From the NCBI RefSeq assembly GCF_009935845.1, contig NZ_QWEK01000037.1, forward strand, positions 1 to 35,333: 35,333 nt of DNA. The letters are read 5' to 3'. The notes under the pieces are model-generated. The model was not told the DNA's origin and searched no databases. It worked only from the letters and a program-made list of their open reading frames with translations. How positions within the stretch are numbered: position 1 is the first letter of the stretch; the number at the start of each line of letters is the position of its first letter. Positions 33,847 through 35,333 of this stretch are shown here, piece after piece. The position numbers were made by a program, and so were the translations under genes. The stretch is from Pseudoflavonifractor sp. 524-17. GTDB lineage: Bacteria; Bacillota; Clostridia; Oscillospirales; Oscillospiraceae.

Positions 33847-34215
33847 TCACCTCTGCCTCTTTTGCTGAAGCACCTTGTTCAGCGACTCACGAAAACTGGG
33901 CAGGGCCGCCGGCTGCGGCGGCTGCGGCCAAGCCGCAGCCTCTTCCTGCGTAAATTCTGCCAGAGTGGATATCTCCGCCGGGGTAACTCCCAGAAGGAAA
34001 TACCGCTCCCCCACCTGGACCAGCATCAACAGCTGTTCCTTCCCCAGAGTCATCCGCGCCAGTACCTTCATCATCCCGGTATCCTGGGGGAATCCGAAGA
34101 CCCCCAGTCCCTTTCGGGAGGCCACATACTTGGTAAAGCAGTAGGCCAATCCTGCGATCAGGACAACGCAGATTACCATCCACAGCAGGGACAGCCATAG
34201 ACTAAGCTCTGGCAT
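33847..34215 (-). CDS. fliO: Flagellar export assembly protein FliO
   Basis: Helps FliP assemble. The 122-residue product has one N-terminal membrane helix (~7-28), then the FliO-type soluble domain with ARMTLGKEQLLMLVQVGERYFLLGVT (~53-78), and a Pro/Gln tail. Start lies six bases after the cheY stop. Low sequence conservation, but the place before fliPQR makes the call firm. Confidence 0.88.
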   Translation of the reverse strand: MPELSLWLSLLWMVICVVLIAGLAYCFTKYVASRKGLGVFGFPQDTGMMKVLARMTLGKEQLLMLVQVGERYFLLGVTPAEISTLAEFTQEEAAAWPQPPQPAALPSFRESLNKVLQQKRQR

Positions 34216-34221
34216 GAGCGG

Positions 34222-34590
34222 TTAAGGCGCTCCCAGAATTGAGTTTACGGTCTTCAGCACGCGGTCGGCCTTAAAGGGCTTGACGATGAAGTCCTTCGCG
34301 CCGGAGCGCACCGCGTCCATAACCATGCTCTCCTGGCCCATGGCGGAGCACATGACCACGTTGGCGTTTCCGTCCTTGGCGCGGATTGCCTTCAGCGCCT
34401 CCAGGCCGTCCATGTTGGGCATCGTGATATCCATGATGACCAGATCGGGGCCGATCTCGCCAAACTTCTCCACAGCGTCAGCGCCGTCCACCGCCTCAAA
34501 GAGCTCGGTGTACCCGTTCTTGCTCAGGGTATCCTTTATCATCTTGCGCATAAAAGCCGCGTCGTCCACCAGCAAAATTTTCTTAGCCAT
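34222..34590 (-). CDS. cheY: Chemotaxis response regulator CheY
   Basis: Single-domain receiver that binds the motor switch when phosphorylated by CheA. Acidic pocket Asp9/Asp10, phospho-acceptor Asp54 (VIMDITMPNMDG), Ser83 and Lys105 (VKPF) are in place. Length 122. It lies between fliY and fliO, the standard Bacillota position. AAAAGGATG supplies the ribosome site. The 117-base gap behind it (34591-34707) has a short palindrome CTAAATTTAG (34607-34616) and no clear terminator, so cotranscription with fliY is likely. Confidence 0.96.
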   Translation of the reverse strand: MAKKILLVDDAAFMRKMIKDTLSKNGYTELFEAVDGADAVEKFGEIGPDLVIMDITMPNMDGLEALKAIRAKDGNANVVMCSAMGQESMVMDAVRSGAKDFIVKPFKADRVLKTVNSILGAP

Positions 34591-34707
34591 GCTAAACCAT
34601 CCTTTTCTAAATTTAGTCTAGTCGCGTCTTGTATCTCACTGTCTCAGAGCAAGCGCTGGTTTTCCCCGCTGTACTCCTTAGAAGCAGGTGAAAACCGCCC
34701 TGTCCGC

Positions 34708-35333
34708 TTATTTTTTCACCAAAGTCTCCACACCGGGCTTCTGCACGATCTCCGTAATCCGAACACCGAAGTTGTCGTCGATAACCACTACATCTCCCCG
34801 GGCGATACACTTTCCGTTGACAAACAGGTCCACCTGGTCGCCGGCCAACTTATCCAGCACCACAAGGGAGCCGGTGGAAAAGCCAAGGATATCCTGCACC
34901 TTTCTCCGGGTGCGGCCAATCTCCACCGTCACCTGCAAGGGAACTTCCATAATCAGGTCCAGGTTTTGGGCCTGTTCCTTCCCCAGCTTTTCGGCGACAT
35001 CCATCTCCTGCATCGGCATAGGCTTGGTATTGATTACCTTGGGCTCCGGCGGCTGGGGCGCCTCCTGTGGCTGAGGCGGATAGGGGGGGTAGGGATAGTA
35101 CATAGGCGGATAGCCCATATAGCCGTTGGCAAAGGGCGCGCCCTCCATGCCAGACATGGGATAGGGCGGCATCTGGGGCGGCGTGCCGGGTGCACCGGCG
35201 ACCGGAGCGGTCCCTGCTGCCGGTGGATTTGGCGCAGGTTGAGGCGCGGGGGCAGGGGCGCTGCCCATCCCTGCCATCATCTTCTCGATCTCCTCCTGGC
35301 TGAGCTTGCCGCCGGAGGGGGCCGGTTCCGGGG
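34708..35333 (-). CDS. fliY: Flagellar motor switch protein FliY/FliN (5' end missing)
   Basis: C-ring protein. The visible 208 residues run off the window. They begin in a linker with LSQEEIEKMMAGM, a motif that in FliY/FliM N-termini binds CheY-P. A Pro/Tyr/Met/Gly-rich stretch (~60 residues) follows, then the FliN (SpoA) domain with LDLIMEVPLQVTVEIGRTRR and DVVVIDDNFGVRITEI. If the protein continues into a CheC-like phosphatase domain it is FliY; if it starts just outside it is a long FliN. The Ala/Pro residues before the motif favour FliY. Confidence 0.82.
   Translation of the reverse strand, partial: PEPAPSGGKLSQEEIEKMMAGMGSAPAPAPQPAPNPPAAGTAPVAGAPGTPPQMPPYPMSGMEGAPFANGYMGYPPMYYPYPPYPPQPQEAPQPPEPKVINTKPMPMQEMDVAEKLGKEQAQNLDLIMEVPLQVTVEIGRTRRKVQDILGFSTGSLVVLDKLAGDQVDLFVNGKCIARGDVVVIDDNFGVRITEIVQKPGVETLVKK

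Noticed and set aside
28864-34215. Virulence-type (injectisome) type III secretion system
   Set aside because: The export genes are in flagellar order with fliO, cheY, fliA and rod genes, and FlhA/FlhB have flagellar motifs; no needle or secretin genes are present.

Overview
The window is a flagellar and chemotaxis region from a Gram-positive Bacillota, most likely a class Clostridia gut-type member of the Oscillospiraceae. The support is the gene set (CheC, CheD, CheV, FliW-CsrA, a FliY-type switch protein, YviE/DUF6470 and YjfB homologues, no L- or P-ring genes), together with high GC, strong AGGAGG-type ribosome binding sites and frequent TTG/GTG starts. The lineage is inferred from gene content and coding style; no search was run.

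Layout. (1) 1-3692, plus strand: cheA (5' end missing), cheW, cheR, cheB, then a terminator. (2) 3794-9726, plus strand: a late (class III) operon with a sigma-28-like promoter, flgM, flgN, flgK, flgL, a DUF6470 gene, fliW, csrA and a yjfB-like gene, then a terminator. This is nearly the Bacillus subtilis order. (3) 9786-17702, an accessory stretch: a lone ClpB-D2-like AAA+ ATPase (+), then on the minus strand a lipoprotein, a long FtsA-like actin homologue, a chemoreceptor and an FtsE-like ABC ATPase, and a divergent membrane-anchored C39-like peptidase (+). (4) 17708-21137, minus strand: fliD, fliS and a fliT-like gene behind a second sigma-28-like promoter. (5) 21179-23074, plus strand: a ParA/Soj-type ATPase and a ComFB-domain protein, each followed within 10 bp by a copy of a related 162-164 bp palindromic repeat. 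(6) 23087-35333, minus strand: the early fla/che block, read fliY (5' end missing), cheY, fliO, fliP, fliQ, fliR, flhB, flhA, fliA, flgF-like, flgG-like, cheC, cheD, cheV and a degenerate-EAL/HDOD gene.

How the parts fit. The early block encodes the export gate, the rod, the switch and sigma-28. Sigma-28, restrained by FlgM until the hook is complete, would then switch on the flgM and fliD units, which encode the hook-filament junction, the cap, their chaperones and the FliW-CsrA brake on flagellin translation. CheA/W/V, CheR/B/D, CheC/FliY and CheY form a complete Bacillus-type adaptation and phosphatase set, but split over two loci. No flagellin, flhF or typical flhG is present in the window. 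All three hook-associated proteins (FlgK, FlgL, FliD) are much longer than their Bacillus homologues.

Least ordinary items: the paired repeats around comFB; the lone AAA+ ATPase; the two-copy insertion in FlgL; a CheC that has lost one catalytic Asn; a CsrA with changed core residues; and the FtsA-like protein with a proline linker and extra C-terminal domain. No gap without a gene exceeds 300 bases. No tRNA, rRNA, CRISPR array or transposase gene was seen.
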